From Halobacillus sp. A5 (lineage in GTDB: Bacteria > Bacillota > Bacilli > Bacillales > Halobacillaceae): a stretch of 64,000 nt of DNA. Positions 33,561-41,650 of this stretch are shown here, one piece after another. The notes beneath the pieces were generated by a model, which worked only from the letters and a program-made list of their open reading frames with translations, had not been told where the DNA came from and did not search any database. A program made the position numbers and the translations under genes. Position 1 is the stretch's first letter; each line of letters begins with the position of its first letter. Where the stretch lies: NCBI RefSeq assembly GCF_024189315.1, contig NZ_JAIZEO010000004.1, positions 124,001 through 188,000 on the forward strand. Reading direction: 5' to 3'.

Positions 33561-34105
33561 GAATATTCATCTCCTTTCCCCCATATAAACCTTGAATTAC
33601 TTTTTATCTCATCCACTATCCTATCTAAACTCTTGATATTAAATCCCGAGGTGTCATAGAAAAAACGGTGATTCAATGGTGCGTTTTCAAATTCATGAAG
33701 TAATTCCAAGCAACGTTCTCCCATTTGACTTTCTTCTACTCGAAGCGCATCTCTTCTGAGAAGTTCCTCTTTCTCCACCCATAAAACTACATAATTAACT
33801 TCTACCCCTTGAACTCTGGCTTTTAATTGCTCTGCCAATTCAGCTGCTTCATGGGGAAAAGCGACGTAATCAATAATTACGGCTTTACCTGACAGGAGAA
33901 AATTGATACTTAAATCAGCAATGTTTTTCCAAGTTAAACTAAGCAGATCTTCGTCTTCCCATGGAGGACGATAGCCGCCTACGATCATGTGGTTAATTGT
34001 ATCTCCTTGAATATAAGCACTGTGGTCAAACGTTTCAGCAAGTCTTCTTGAGGTTGTAGACTTACCTGCGCCCGCCGGACCAGAAATTAAATAAATGTGT
34101 TTCAT
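33557..34105 (-). CDS. P-loop kinase, AAA_33/gluconate-kinase-like
   Basis: A 182-residue nucleoside/shikimate kinase-like protein with Walker A SGPAGAGKSTTSRRLAE and a downstream helix/lid region. The IQGDTINHMIVGGYRPPW segment (residues about 34-51) and the LLSGKAVIIDYVAF strand are like those of unassigned zeta-toxin/AAA_33 small-molecule kinases in Bacillus. Substrate unknown. AAGGGGAGCGG precedes the ATG at 34105. It overlaps the downstream membrane gene by 4 bp. No antitoxin is next to it, so a zeta-type toxin role is not supported. Confidence 0.75.
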   Translation of the reverse strand: MKHIYLISGPAGAGKSTTSRRLAETFDHSAYIQGDTINHMIVGGYRPPWEDEDLLSLTWKNIADLSINFLLSGKAVIIDYVAFPHEAAELAEQLKARVQGVEVNYVVLWVEKEELLRRDALRVEESQMGERCLELLHEFENAPLNHRFFYDTSGFNIKSLDRIVDEIKSNSRFIWGKGDEYS

Positions 34106-34178
34106 TTCCGCTCCCCTTTTTATTTGTTTCTCCAATTATTTCAAATTCACAATTTTTCCACAAGATGCTAATACTTGC

Positions 34179-34213
34179 AAAAAACCGGCTTCTTTTAAGC
34201 GAAACCGGTTTTT
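34179..34213 (-). terminator. Terminator after the phosphotriesterase-like gene
   Basis: AAAAAACCGG, GCTT/AAGC inner stem, CCGGTTTTT. T-run on the minus strand. It lies 64 bp after the stop. Confidence 0.85.
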
Positions 34214-34276
34214 GTCTCATGCGCATTTTTAAAACAGATCGAGAAGGGCATTTCAGAGAGCATAAAACATCATGTG

Positions 34277-35256
34277 TCAACACGCAAACAGCCGGCTGAC
34301 GTTAGATTTAAAGATTTGCTGGATTTGCTCCTCCGTAATGCCTCCTTTTTCTTTTAAGGAAGGCAGTATACGTTTAAACAAATGATCAGGCTGCCAGTTC
34401 TGCAGCAGTCCGGCTAACGCCTCAGGTAAAACAGGCTCCCTTCCCCACCATACATTAACAGTATCATGAGAAAGAAAGATTTGTTTTTCATAACCCGAAG
34501 TGAGCAATCCACTGAGCACCGCCAATCTGGCTTCATCCATCGGTGCCCCGACAATTCCCTGCAGCCCCCAGCGGTCAAGTGCAATGTACGCCCCATGCTT
34601 AAGTACTTGTAAATGCTGGTCGAGGTCCGTGGTCCCACACATATGGCCGATCACTACTTTAGATAGATCAGCCCCCTCATCTTTTAATATTTCAGCTTGC
34701 TCAGGGCCCATTGTTCCTTCCTGCGTATGTGTCAGCAGGACGATATTCGTTTCCTTCTGGGCCCTTACTGCTGCCCTGAAAAACATTTGCTCATATGCTG
34801 TAATTTCATTTTTACTCGAAGCCAGTTTAATAATCCCCGGCTTAAGACCCGTCCCTTCAATACCATTAGTGATTTCTTCCATGAACATTTGATAGATTTC
34901 TTCCTCGGCAGTTCCGAGCTGCTGCCGGAACTTAAAATAAGGAGTCGCTCCTTCACCTTCGTAGTAAAAGCCCGTAGCACAAATAATATTCAAGCCGGTT
35001 GCTTCTGCTACGGCTTGAAGCAATTGAACGTTACGTCCACATTCATTCGGAGTGGGATCAACCACTGTGTCCACACCCTGCTTTTGAATTCGTTGGGCCA
35101 CCTCAATCCCTTGCTTCTTCTTTTCTTCAAAATTAAACCTTCCCAGCGTCATATCACCTTGAAAACCTGGGTACCAAAAAAGAAATGCTCGTGAATCAAG
35201 GATCTTCCCAGTTTACTGGATTCAACAGGACCTGTGACAGTTTCGACGATTCCCAT
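34277..35256 (-). pseudogene. Phosphotriesterase-family hydrolase with a one-base frameshift
   Basis: From ATG at 35256 (GGAGGG 8 bases upstream) the frame reads GIVETVTGPVESSKLGRSLI, then HEHFFFGTQVFKVI and TGA. The intact family sequence at that point should be HEHFFFGYPGFQGDMTLGRF; inserting one base near 35170-35176, next to a T6 run on the minus strand, restores it and joins the long frame 34277-35152. That frame carries the other metal ligands: GIIKLAS (Lys), LLTHTQEG, VIGHMCGTTD, LSHDT (Asp), but not HxH. So the protein is a PTE-like lactonase/esterase, broken by a frameshift or by a sequencing error. Confidence 0.85.
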
Positions 35257-35430
35257 TCATCCACCCTCCATTTCATATTTCAAGCAGTTAAAAAGAAACC
35301 TAAACTCTCCTTGAGCTTCAATTCAATATACTAACCAGATAGTATGCAACTTTAATATATATTTACTTCTCTGAAAATTCAACGGGCACTCATTTCCTTC
35401 TTGCTCAAAGCATTTAAAATTCCATAAAAA

Positions 35431-35474
35431 AAGAAGGATATTTTCCCATTTGGTTGAGAAAACTCCTCCTTCTT
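35431..35474 (-). terminator. Terminator after the glutathione peroxidase gene
   Basis: AAGAAGGA ... TCCTTCTT with a TTTTC/GAAAA inner pairing. T-rich on the minus strand, 19 bp after the stop codon at 35493. Confidence 0.75.
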
Positions 35475-35492
35475 CATTCACACTACACAACC

Positions 35493-35966
35493 TCATACCA
35501 GGGATTTGATATCTTCTTCTATAGCTTCCGGCTTGTCCTTTGGTGCGTAACGCTTCACTACGTTACCCTTTCGATCAACGAGAAATTTTGTGAAATTCCA
35601 CTTAATTTCTTCATTTAAGAAGCCTTTTTGCTGATCTTTCAAATACTTAAACAAAGGATCTGCGTCTTTCCCTTTTACATTAATTTTCTTTAGCAGTGGA
35701 AAAGTTACCCCAAAATTAATCTTACACGTTTGTTCCATCTCTTCATCAGATACAGGCTCCTGTTTCATAAACTGGTTGCTCGGAAAACCGAGCACCTGCA
35801 GGCCAGCGCTGCTGTACTTTTGATGCAGTGCTTCCAGGCCTTCAAACTGATTGGCAAACCCGCATTTCGTTGCAGTATTTACGATGAGAAGGATGTCTCC
35901 TTGAAAATCGGCCAGCTTCAATGTCTCTCCATTACTTTTTTTCACGGTATAATCAAATACTGACAT
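35493..35966 (-). CDS. Cysteine-type glutathione peroxidase
   Basis: A 157-residue thioredoxin-fold peroxidase. NTATKCGFANQFEGLEALH holds the peroxidatic Cys (residue about 36), GFPSNQFMKQEP holds the second motif, and WNFTKFLVDR the third with its Trp/Asn. Cys instead of selenocysteine is the usual form in Bacilli, where thioredoxin is the likely electron donor. The ATG at 35966 is chosen because AAAGGAGG lies 8 bases upstream. Monocistronic, beside the arsenic operon but with its own terminator. Confidence 0.92.
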   Translation of the reverse strand: MSVFDYTVKKSNGETLKLADFQGDILLIVNTATKCGFANQFEGLEALHQKYSSAGLQVLGFPSNQFMKQEPVSDEEMEQTCKINFGVTFPLLKKINVKGKDADPLFKYLKDQQKGFLNEEIKWNFTKFLVDRKGNVVKRYAPKDKPEAIEEDIKSLV

Positions 35967-36091
35967 ATCTCTTTCCTCCTTTGCTTCCATCATAATACAG
36001 AAGCGGAACGAATAGAATTTTCAGGTACTAGTTTGCGGGGCTTTCCTCCCAAGTTGTGAGCTGAATGAACTATTATCAAAACAACATAAAG

Positions 36092-36121
36092 AAACGTCCA
36101 GGGGGAGATCCCTGAACGTTT
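36092..36121 (-). terminator. Terminator of the ars operon
   Basis: AAACGTCCAGGG, GGAGAT loop, CCCTGAACGTTT. One mismatch. It lies after the last ars gene stop at 36153. The stem would also fit the plus strand. Confidence 0.8.
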
Positions 36122-36152
36122 ACTGTGATCAATATTGTCCGTATTACTGTGA

Positions 36153-36314
36153 TTAGCAGCAGGTTGGACAGCAGGCAGCTGGTTTGTACTGCTTCCAAAA
36201 CCTTACCTGCGGCCATTTCATTTGCTTTCTGGGCTGAGTTACAGCAGGGCCGAGTTTTTGCCCCTCTTCTTTTAATTCTTCCATGCGCTTTGCCATTGCA
36301 TATACGTTCATCAT
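36153..36314 (-). CDS. Miniprotein with Cys-rich CCPTCC tail in the ars operon (53 aa)
   Basis: A frame of 53 codons begins with ATG at 36314, overlapping the arsI stop by 4 bp (ATGA), with AAGGAGG upstream. The first 40 residues are basic and amphipathic (VYAMAKRMEELKEEGQKLGP ... MKWPQVRFWKQYK), and it ends KPAACCPTCC, four Cys of a possible soft-metal site. It follows arsR-arsI and is closed by a terminator, so it is part of the arsenic operon. I recognise no known family; an arsenic-binding or arsenic-sequestering role is inferred only from its tail and operon. Confidence 0.65.
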   Translation of the reverse strand: MMNVYAMAKRMEELKEEGQKLGPAVTQPRKQMKWPQVRFWKQYKPAACCPTCC

Positions 36315-36724
36315 TTTTCTACCTCCTTATTGCAGCATGCCTTTTCTTTCCTCTCTGGTTCGACATCCTGTTTCGTATAGAAAAATTCCCACTCATTTCC
36401 GTCGGGATCAGTAATCCAAAATTTATCCTGAAGGGCGTAGCAGCAATTTGTATCCTTTTCCTCACGTGTGAAAAGCCCCAGCTTTTCAAGACGATTTTTA
36501 TGATGGTCAATATCCCCCGGGCTTTCAACCTGGATGCCAAAATGACCCACCTGGTTACCGGATACATGGGACGTTACATTGAGTGTAAAATTAAACTGTA
36601 ATTCCTCCGGTAAATATTTGGCGTAGTCTTCTTTAATTTTGACAGGAGCTTCTCCAAAAACGTTGTTATAAAACTGAATAGACTGTTCCAGGTCCGTTAC
36701 ATGTAAACCTACGTGTACGTTCAT
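36311..36724 (-). CDS. arsI: ArsI-type C-As lyase (VOC family)
   Basis: A 137-residue VOC-fold protein matching ArsI/CadI: MNVHVGLHVTDLEQSIQFY, FFGEAPVK type loop, GHFGIQVESP, the DTNCCYALQDKFWITDPDGNEWEFFYT segment with the vicinal Cys pair (residues about 97-98) that binds trivalent arsenic, and a Cys pair in the tail (KACCNKE). ArsI uses Fe(II) and O2 to break the carbon-arsenic bond of methylarsenite; CadI relatives are annotated for cadmium. The ATG at 36724 with AAGGGAGAGATTGG is preferred over upstream ATGs. Second gene of the ars operon. Confidence 0.87.
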   Translation of the reverse strand: MNVHVGLHVTDLEQSIQFYNNVFGEAPVKIKEDYAKYLPEELQFNFTLNVTSHVSGNQVGHFGIQVESPGDIDHHKNRLEKLGLFTREEKDTNCCYALQDKFWITDPDGNEWEFFYTKQDVEPERKEKACCNKEVEK

Positions 36725-36740
36725 TCCAATCTCTCCCTTC

Positions 36741-36756
36741 ATCAATTTTTTTTGAT
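36741..36756. promoter_or_regulatory. ArsR operator 1 (between arsR and arsI)
   Basis: ATCAATTTTTTTTGAT, a perfect 5-bp inverted repeat ATCAA-N6-TTGAT, the same as two further copies around arsR. Its place between arsR and arsI suggests a second regulation point inside the operon. Confidence 0.65.
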
Positions 36757-36772
36757 TTATTGAACAAAAAAA

Positions 36773-37093
36773 TTACTCACGTCGAAACAAGCAGCAAAGT
36801 TCTTCGGATAATAAATGATTCAATTGGGAGTGGTTTAAGGTGTAATAGCTCCAGGTCCCTCTTGTTTCTTTTTCTATAAGCCGGGCATCCATTAGAATCT
36901 TCAAATGATACGACAGCTTAGACTGAGGCAGCTCGAGCTTTTCGGATAAATCACAGACACATACTTCGCCGTGTTGAGTAATTTCATGCAGGATGTACAA
37001 GCGTTTCTGGTCTGCCAGCGCTTTAAACTTCTTTTCATAGGTACTGAAGGTTCTTTCCAAAGAAAGATCTTGAAAGGGAATTTCCTTGCTCAT
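36773..37093 (-). CDS. arsR: ArsR/SmtB-family arsenic-responsive repressor
   Basis: A 106-residue winged-helix repressor. FKALADQKRLYILHEI opens the DNA-binding domain, the metal-binding motif is EVCVCDLSEKL (two Cys two residues apart), and the recognition helix is LPQSKLSYHLKILMDARLIEKETRGTWSYYTLN. A C-terminal pair LSEELCCLFRRE adds two more Cys. In this family arsenite binding to the CxC pair releases the operator. First gene of arsR-arsI-miniprotein, preceded by two palindromic operators. Confidence 0.93.
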   Translation of the reverse strand: MSKEIPFQDLSLERTFSTYEKKFKALADQKRLYILHEITQHGEVCVCDLSEKLELPQSKLSYHLKILMDARLIEKETRGTWSYYTLNHSQLNHLLSEELCCLFRRE

Positions 37094-37109
37094 TTCCCTC
37101 CCTCCTTAA

Positions 37110-37125
37110 ATCAATTTTTTTTGAT
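37110..37125. promoter_or_regulatory. ArsR operator 2
   Basis: ATCAATTTTTTTTGAT, the ATCAA-N6-TTGAT repeat, in the leader between the promoter region and the arsR ribosome binding site. Confidence 0.75.
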
Positions 37126-37131
37126 ATTTAA

Positions 37132-37160
37132 AGCTTAAGATAATGTATGCAGAAAGTCAA
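37132..37160 (-). promoter_or_regulatory. Possible arsR promoter
   Basis: On the minus strand TTGACT, 17 bases, TAAGCT, lying between ArsR operators 2 and 3. The -35 fits well; the -10 is poor. Confidence 0.35.
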
Positions 37161-37168
37161 TATAATGC

Positions 37169-37184
37169 ATCAAAAAAAATTGAT
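37169..37184. promoter_or_regulatory. ArsR operator 3
   Basis: ATCAAAAAAAATTGAT, the same ATCAA-N6-TTGAT pattern, upstream of the arsR promoter. Operators 2 and 3 are 59 bp apart centre to centre. Confidence 0.75.
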
Positions 37185-37305
37185 GTATTCTTAAAGCTCT
37201 TTATTTAATATGTTATATCCAATAAGGTATAATCATTTTTATAAAGATGAAAGAGTTTTCATATCCCACCTCCCACTACTAATCAATAAAGGAGATTCAC
37301 ATATT

Positions 37306-38289
37306 ATGAAGCCAAAAATTCAAGACGTGGCTAAAGCAGCTGGTGTCTCCCCAACAACAGTATCCCGCGTTCTCAATAACCGTGGATACATAAGTGAAGA
37401 AATGAAAAAGAAAGTTTATACTGCCATGGAAGAAATTAATTATATTCCAAACGATTTAGCACGATCTTTATATAATAAAAAAACAAATATTGTTGGACTC
37501 ATTGTTCCAACAACAAAAAACCCGTTCTTCGGCGAACTCGCTGCTGAAATAGAGAACTACTGCTCGCAAAAAGGGTTGAAAGTTCTTCTTTGTAACAGCG
37601 TAAATAACATTGATAAAGAAAAACAGTACTGGGATATGCTCAGAAGAAATCAAGTAGATGGTGTCATCGTGGGGACATACAACCGTGGTCTTCTTGATTA
37701 TGAACAGCATAACTTACCGACTGTCGCGATTGACCATTATTTATCGAAAGATATTCCCGTTGTAGGTTCAGACAATTATAAAGGCGGGAAGCTGGCTGTA
37801 GAGAAGCTGCTGGAGTCAGGATGTCAACGCATTATCCATTTAAACGGGCCTTATGATCTTGAAACCCCTGCTAACTTTAGAAGGAAGGCATATGAGGATA
37901 TGATGGCTGAGCGCAATTTGCCTTATACCACCTATGAAATTCCAGGGGTAGTCGATACGGAGCAGCACAATCGAATAATTAAACAGCTCTTTGATGAACA
38001 GCCGGATATGGACGGAGTTTTTGCCAGTGACGATATATTAGCTCTGGCCGTAATGCGGGAAGCAGAAAATAGAAAATTATCTGTACCAGAAAAACTAAAA
38101 ATTATAGGCTATGATGGTACAGAAACCATTCGTACCATCCACCCTAGCCTCACCACTATTTGTCAGCCGATTCAAACTATCGCTGAATCAGCCGTTTCCC
38201 TTCTGCAGCAGCAAATTGAAGGAACAAAACCGATTATCCAGGAAGAAATCCGACATGATGTCTCTCTTTATGAGGGTAATTCTATTTAG
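37306..38289 (+). CDS. LacI-family regulator of the sucrose/fructoside module
   Basis: A 327-residue LacI-type regulator. The N-terminal HTH is IQDVAKAAGVSPTTVSRVLNNRGYISEEMKKKV with the hinge helix NDLARSLYNKKT; the sugar-binding domain follows (VGLIVPTTKNPFFGELAAEI, DGVIVGTYNR, DGVFASDDILALAV). The ATG at 37306 with AAGGAG about 11 bases upstream is used. It is convergent with the GH32 gene, sharing a terminator, and the matching operators upstream of that gene and of the sugar ABC operon make it the likely regulator of both. The inducer is unknown; sucrose or sucrose-6-phosphate is inferred. Confidence 0.88.
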   Translation: MKPKIQDVAKAAGVSPTTVSRVLNNRGYISEEMKKKVYTAMEEINYIPNDLARSLYNKKTNIVGLIVPTTKNPFFGELAAEIENYCSQKGLKVLLCNSVNNIDKEKQYWDMLRRNQVDGVIVGTYNRGLLDYEQHNLPTVAIDHYLSKDIPVVGSDNYKGGKLAVEKLLESGCQRIIHLNGPYDLETPANFRRKAYEDMMAERNLPYTTYEIPGVVDTEQHNRIIKQLFDEQPDMDGVFASDDILALAVMREAENRKLSVPEKLKIIGYDGTETIRTIHPSLTTICQPIQTIAESAVSLLQQQIEGTKPIIQEEIRHDVSLYEGNSI

Positions 38290-38299
38290 AGATCAACTG

Positions 38300-38340
38300 A
38301 AAGAAGGGAAAGACTGAGTTGATCAGTCTTTCCCTTCTTT
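38300..38340. terminator. Bidirectional terminator between the LacI gene and the GH32 gene
   Basis: AAAGAAGGGAAAGACT, loop, AGTCTTTCCCTTCTTT: a perfect 16-bp stem with A/T runs at both sides. A nested GATCAACT/AGTTGATC pairing could compete with it. Confidence 0.93.
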
Positions 38341-39831
38341 TTATTCTATTACCTTTTTTAAGAACCATGTCTCCACTTTATCTACAGCAACCCTGGTTCC
38401 TTCCGTAAATAATCGAGTTCCTTTGTTGTTTAAATCAGAATAAATGCGATTCGTTATCCACCCCTCTCCATCAGCAGTGAGAACTTCTAATGAGCATCTA
38501 TCCATAAATAATCTGAGTGTAAGGTTGTCTTGTACATCAAGCTTTGTTTTATTAATACCAGGATGTGTATCTCCCCCGGCTACAGTGGTGTCTACGACTA
38601 ATTCTTTTGTTTTTAAATCGTAGTACACAATTAACTTTTCTGTTCCGTCATTCGAAGCCCTTAATTCCATTCCTATCTTTCCATAAGATTCAGTGTCTTT
38701 TAAATCAAAATCTATTAACATTTCAAAGCTATGATCTACATCGTCTCTAGTTATATCTACAACTTCATTTGAGTTAAGATGCACCTTCTCACTGCACTGA
38801 TAATTCTCTCGTAAGCCCTGAAGTTCAGGAACAGGTAAAAGCTTCACTTGACGGTTATCGTCTAGAACAACCTGTCTTGGGATCGTCATAGCTCCTGCCC
38901 AGCCTTCTGATTTAGTAGGAAAATCTGTCTGCCACGTATCCATCCAGGCAATTAGTATTCTTCTTCCCTGTTCATCTTCGAATGTCTGGGCAGCGTAAAA
39001 ATCATTACCGTTATCAATTTCTTTCACTGATTCAGGAGTAAATTTACCTTCTTCATAATTCATTTCGCCAACCATAATGATATTTTTTCCATTGCTCATA
39101 TTCATCGGAGAAACAATCAAGGCGTGTTTATCCTCAATAGGGAATAGATCCGGGCATTCCCACATATCCCCCTGATTTTCTTCTGCTGTTAAGGCTTCCC
39201 CTTCATATGTCCAATCGATTAAATCCTTAGATGTATATAAAGGAATCGCACCCTTTCCATTTATACTCGAGCCAACGACCATATACCAGTCCTCGTTATG
39301 CCTCCATACTTTAGGATCGCGAAAATCCTGCGATAGATGTTCTGGCGGCTTTTCAATGAAAGGATTTTGACTGTGCTTATTAAAATGAACACCATCTAAA
39401 GAATATGCTGCTGCTTGAACCTCTTTTGGTGATTTCCCTTCCACGTGCCCCGTATAAATTAAGTAAAGTTCTTCGCCTTTAGAAACGGCACTCCCTGAGA
39501 AGCAGCCAATCTCTTGATTACCTTCATCAAAATCATATTCCTCTGAAGGTGCTAATGCAACGGGTTGATGCTCCCAGTGAATTAAATCTTTGCTTACAGC
39601 GTGTCCCCAGTGCATCGGTCCCCAGTCTGCTCCATAAGGGTTATGCTGGTAAAATAAATGATAGATTCCTTTATGCTGAATCAGGCCGTTAGGATCATTA
39701 ATCCATCCCGACGGAGCCATAAAGTGATAGTTTAATCGATAACGTGCAGCTTCGATTTGCTTCTTTCTAGCTTCCACCCCCAGAGTGGCTTGCTGCACTT
39801 TTTGCTCATGTGTTTCATTCGTTAATTTCAT
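38341..39831 (-). CDS. sacA: GH32 beta-fructosidase / sucrose-6-phosphate hydrolase
   Basis: A 496-residue glycoside hydrolase family 32 enzyme of cytoplasmic type (no signal peptide). The nucleophile motif is PSGWINDPNG (Asp about 46), the middle motif QDFRDPKVWRHNEDW, and the acid/base MWECPDLFP; a GH32 C-terminal beta-sandwich follows. It cleaves sucrose, sucrose-6-phosphate or short fructo-oligosaccharides. A MalEFG-type ABC transporter, rather than a PTS, supplies substrate in this neighbourhood, so unphosphorylated sugars are the likely substrates (inference). GGAGGG before the ATG. Confidence 0.92.
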   Translation of the reverse strand: MKLTNETHEQKVQQATLGVEARKKQIEAARYRLNYHFMAPSGWINDPNGLIQHKGIYHLFYQHNPYGADWGPMHWGHAVSKDLIHWEHQPVALAPSEEYDFDEGNQEIGCFSGSAVSKGEELYLIYTGHVEGKSPKEVQAAAYSLDGVHFNKHSQNPFIEKPPEHLSQDFRDPKVWRHNEDWYMVVGSSINGKGAIPLYTSKDLIDWTYEGEALTAEENQGDMWECPDLFPIEDKHALIVSPMNMSNGKNIIMVGEMNYEEGKFTPESVKEIDNGNDFYAAQTFEDEQGRRILIAWMDTWQTDFPTKSEGWAGAMTIPRQVVLDDNRQVKLLPVPELQGLRENYQCSEKVHLNSNEVVDITRDDVDHSFEMLIDFDLKDTESYGKIGMELRASNDGTEKLIVYYDLKTKELVVDTTVAGGDTHPGINKTKLDVQDNLTLRLFMDRCSLEVLTADGEGWITNRIYSDLNNKGTRLFTEGTRVAVDKVETWFLKKVIE

Positions 39832-39846
39832 AGTTTTCCCTCCATG

Positions 39847-39868
39847 ATATGCTATCCGGTTGTCACAT
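39847..39868. promoter_or_regulatory. LacI-type operator upstream of the GH32 gene
   Basis: ATATGCTATCCGGTTG followed by TCACAT. It shares ATATG-N2-ATCCGGTTG with the reverse complement of the palindrome at 43003-43024, 16 bp before the GH32 ATG. Likely bound by the LacI regulator at 37306. Confidence 0.6.
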
Positions 39869-39885
39869 AAATTAAAAATTAATAC

Positions 39886-40725
39886 TTACTTATTACCTGT
39901 TCCTGATGTTCCCAGCCCCTGAAGTAAATATTTTTGCGCCACGATATAAACGATAATAAGTGGAAGCGTTGAAATCGTTAAGATGGCCATAATCTGATTT
40001 GTAAACACAGGCTCTGTTGAGTTAATATTCGTAATCGCAACCTGCAGAGGGAATTTCTCGCCATCGGTTAAGATCATCAATGGCCAAATGTAGTCATTCC
40101 AGCTTGCGATAAATGAAAGTGTGCCTACAGTTGCAATAGCTGGTTTAGACATCGGCATCATAATTCTCCAGAAAATTGACCAATTGCTGGCCCCTTCAAT
40201 TTTAGCTGACTCAATTACTGAATCAGGTACAGCAATGAAGAAGTTCCTAAACAAGTAAATAAAGAACGCGTTAGCGATCATAGGTATGACGACAGCCAGC
40301 CGGCTGTTGACGAGCCCTAAATTGTGAATGATCGTAAACTGAGTAATGATGATTGTTTCTACCGGGACAATTAATAGAGCCAGCAGCAGGCTGAACAGGA
40401 CGTTTTTACCGAAGAACCTGAACTTCGCGAATGCATACCCTGCCATTCCATTGATCACGATAGAACCAACAGTAACAATGCCTGCGTATAGAATACTGTT
40501 GAACAAATAGTTAAAAATATCAAACCTTTCAAAGAGCTCCGTATAGGAGGCCATCCATTCGGATAATTGAAAGGAAGGAAGCAGAGACTTAATGCTGTCT
40601 AAATCCTGGTAAATGCTTTCTTCTGTTTTTAAAGAAGAGGAAATCATCCAGATTAGAGGAAACACGAACAGAAAAGCTAAAAGAGTTAATAGTACATTTT
40701 TTATTCCTTTTGTCACTCTTCGCAT
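39886..40725 (-). CDS. Sugar ABC transporter permease, MalG type
   Basis: A 279-residue inner-membrane permease of the carbohydrate uptake-1 family. Six TM segments and the EAA motif VIESAKIEGASNWSIFWRIMMPMSKPAIATVG (residues about 180-211), which docks to the ATPase. AGGAGG before the ATG. It starts 1 bp from the stop of the MalF-type gene. No ATPase gene is in this operon; a shared MsmX-type ATPase elsewhere in the genome would be needed (known for Bacillus, inferred here). Confidence 0.93.
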   Translation of the reverse strand: MRRVTKGIKNVLLTLLAFLFVFPLIWMISSSLKTEESIYQDLDSIKSLLPSFQLSEWMASYTELFERFDIFNYLFNSILYAGIVTVGSIVINGMAGYAFAKFRFFGKNVLFSLLLALLIVPVETIIITQFTIIHNLGLVNSRLAVVIPMIANAFFIYLFRNFFIAVPDSVIESAKIEGASNWSIFWRIMMPMSKPAIATVGTLSFIASWNDYIWPLMILTDGEKFPLQVAITNINSTEPVFTNQIMAILTISTLPLIIVYIVAQKYLLQGLGTSGTGNK

Positions 40726-41646
40726 CTAAATTTCCTCCTTTGCTAGTTTTCGCTGTACAAATGTAACTACCGCAATTAATACCCCAAATACAACAGTCAT
40801 GGCACTGGAGTATCCAACTAACCGATCCGTAAAACCAGTTTGATAGATATAATAAATCGGTGTCATTGTTGAGTTCAGCGGGCCACCCTGTGTCATAATC
40901 ATTGGCTGAATGATTAATTTAAAGGCAGCGATCAACGTTGTGAATACAATTAAAGTAGTAGTCGGTCTTAATAAAGGGAGAGTAATATGCAGGAAGCTTT
41001 TCCATTTTGTAGCTCCATCTATTTTCGCCGCTTCATAGACCTCTCGGGAAATATTCTGAAGCCCAGCGAGAAAGATCAACATTTGGTAGCCAGCTCCCTG
41101 CCAGGCCGAAACAAACACAATAGCAAAGATCGCCTGATTAGGACTCGTTAAAAACGGCTGCGCATCAATTCCGATGCCTTGAAGCATAGAATTGATTAAT
41201 CCATCGGAAGGATTCAATAAATACAGCCACAAGACAGAGATGACAACTAAAGACATAACCACCGGAGAAAAGAATGCTACTTTGAGAAAAATATTACTTT
41301 TTTTGTTGTTGTTAATTAGTAAAGCTAACCCTAAAGCGGCCCCTACCTGCACGATAATAATACAAACAACAAAAATAGAAATGTTTTGAAGACTTTTCAT
41401 AAACACAGGATCACTAAAAAGCTGAGTAAAGTTACTAAACCCAACAAATTCCCGTTGGTCCGGCGTAAGGAGATAATAATCAGTAAAGGCATAATAAATC
41501 GTCAATAATGCAGGTAAGAATAAGAAAATCCCTAATAGAACCATGGCTGGCAGCAGAAAATAAAATGGCTGAATATGGAACCTGATTGTTTCTAAACTGA
41601 AGGATTTTCTTTTCTCACGTTTTGCGTACTTATCAGAGTACTCCAT
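40726..41646 (-). CDS. Sugar ABC transporter permease, MalF type
   Basis: A 306-residue permease with six TM segments and the EAA loop EVYEAAKIDGATKWKSFLHITLPLLRPTTTLIV. It forms a heterodimer with the MalG-type protein. GGAGGAACTAATGTA precedes the ATG. Second gene of the binding protein-permease-permease operon. Confidence 0.93.
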   Translation of the reverse strand: MEYSDKYAKREKRKSFSLETIRFHIQPFYFLLPAMVLLGIFLFLPALLTIYYAFTDYYLLTPDQREFVGFSNFTQLFSDPVFMKSLQNISIFVVCIIIVQVGAALGLALLINNNKKSNIFLKVAFFSPVVMSLVVISVLWLYLLNPSDGLINSMLQGIGIDAQPFLTSPNQAIFAIVFVSAWQGAGYQMLIFLAGLQNISREVYEAAKIDGATKWKSFLHITLPLLRPTTTLIVFTTLIAAFKLIIQPMIMTQGGPLNSTMTPIYYIYQTGFTDRLVGYSSAMTVVFGVLIAVVTFVQRKLAKEEI

Positions 41647-41650
41647 TACA

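Noticed and set aside
33557-34105. Zeta-type toxin of a toxin-antitoxin pair
   Set aside because: No epsilon-like antitoxin lies beside it and the neighbours are membrane genes; the P-loop alone does not support a toxin.
37201-37233. Third copy of the LacI-type operator near ATATGTTATATCC before the LacI gene
   Set aside because: It lacks the CCGGTTG core, so similarity is no better than chance in AT-rich DNA.
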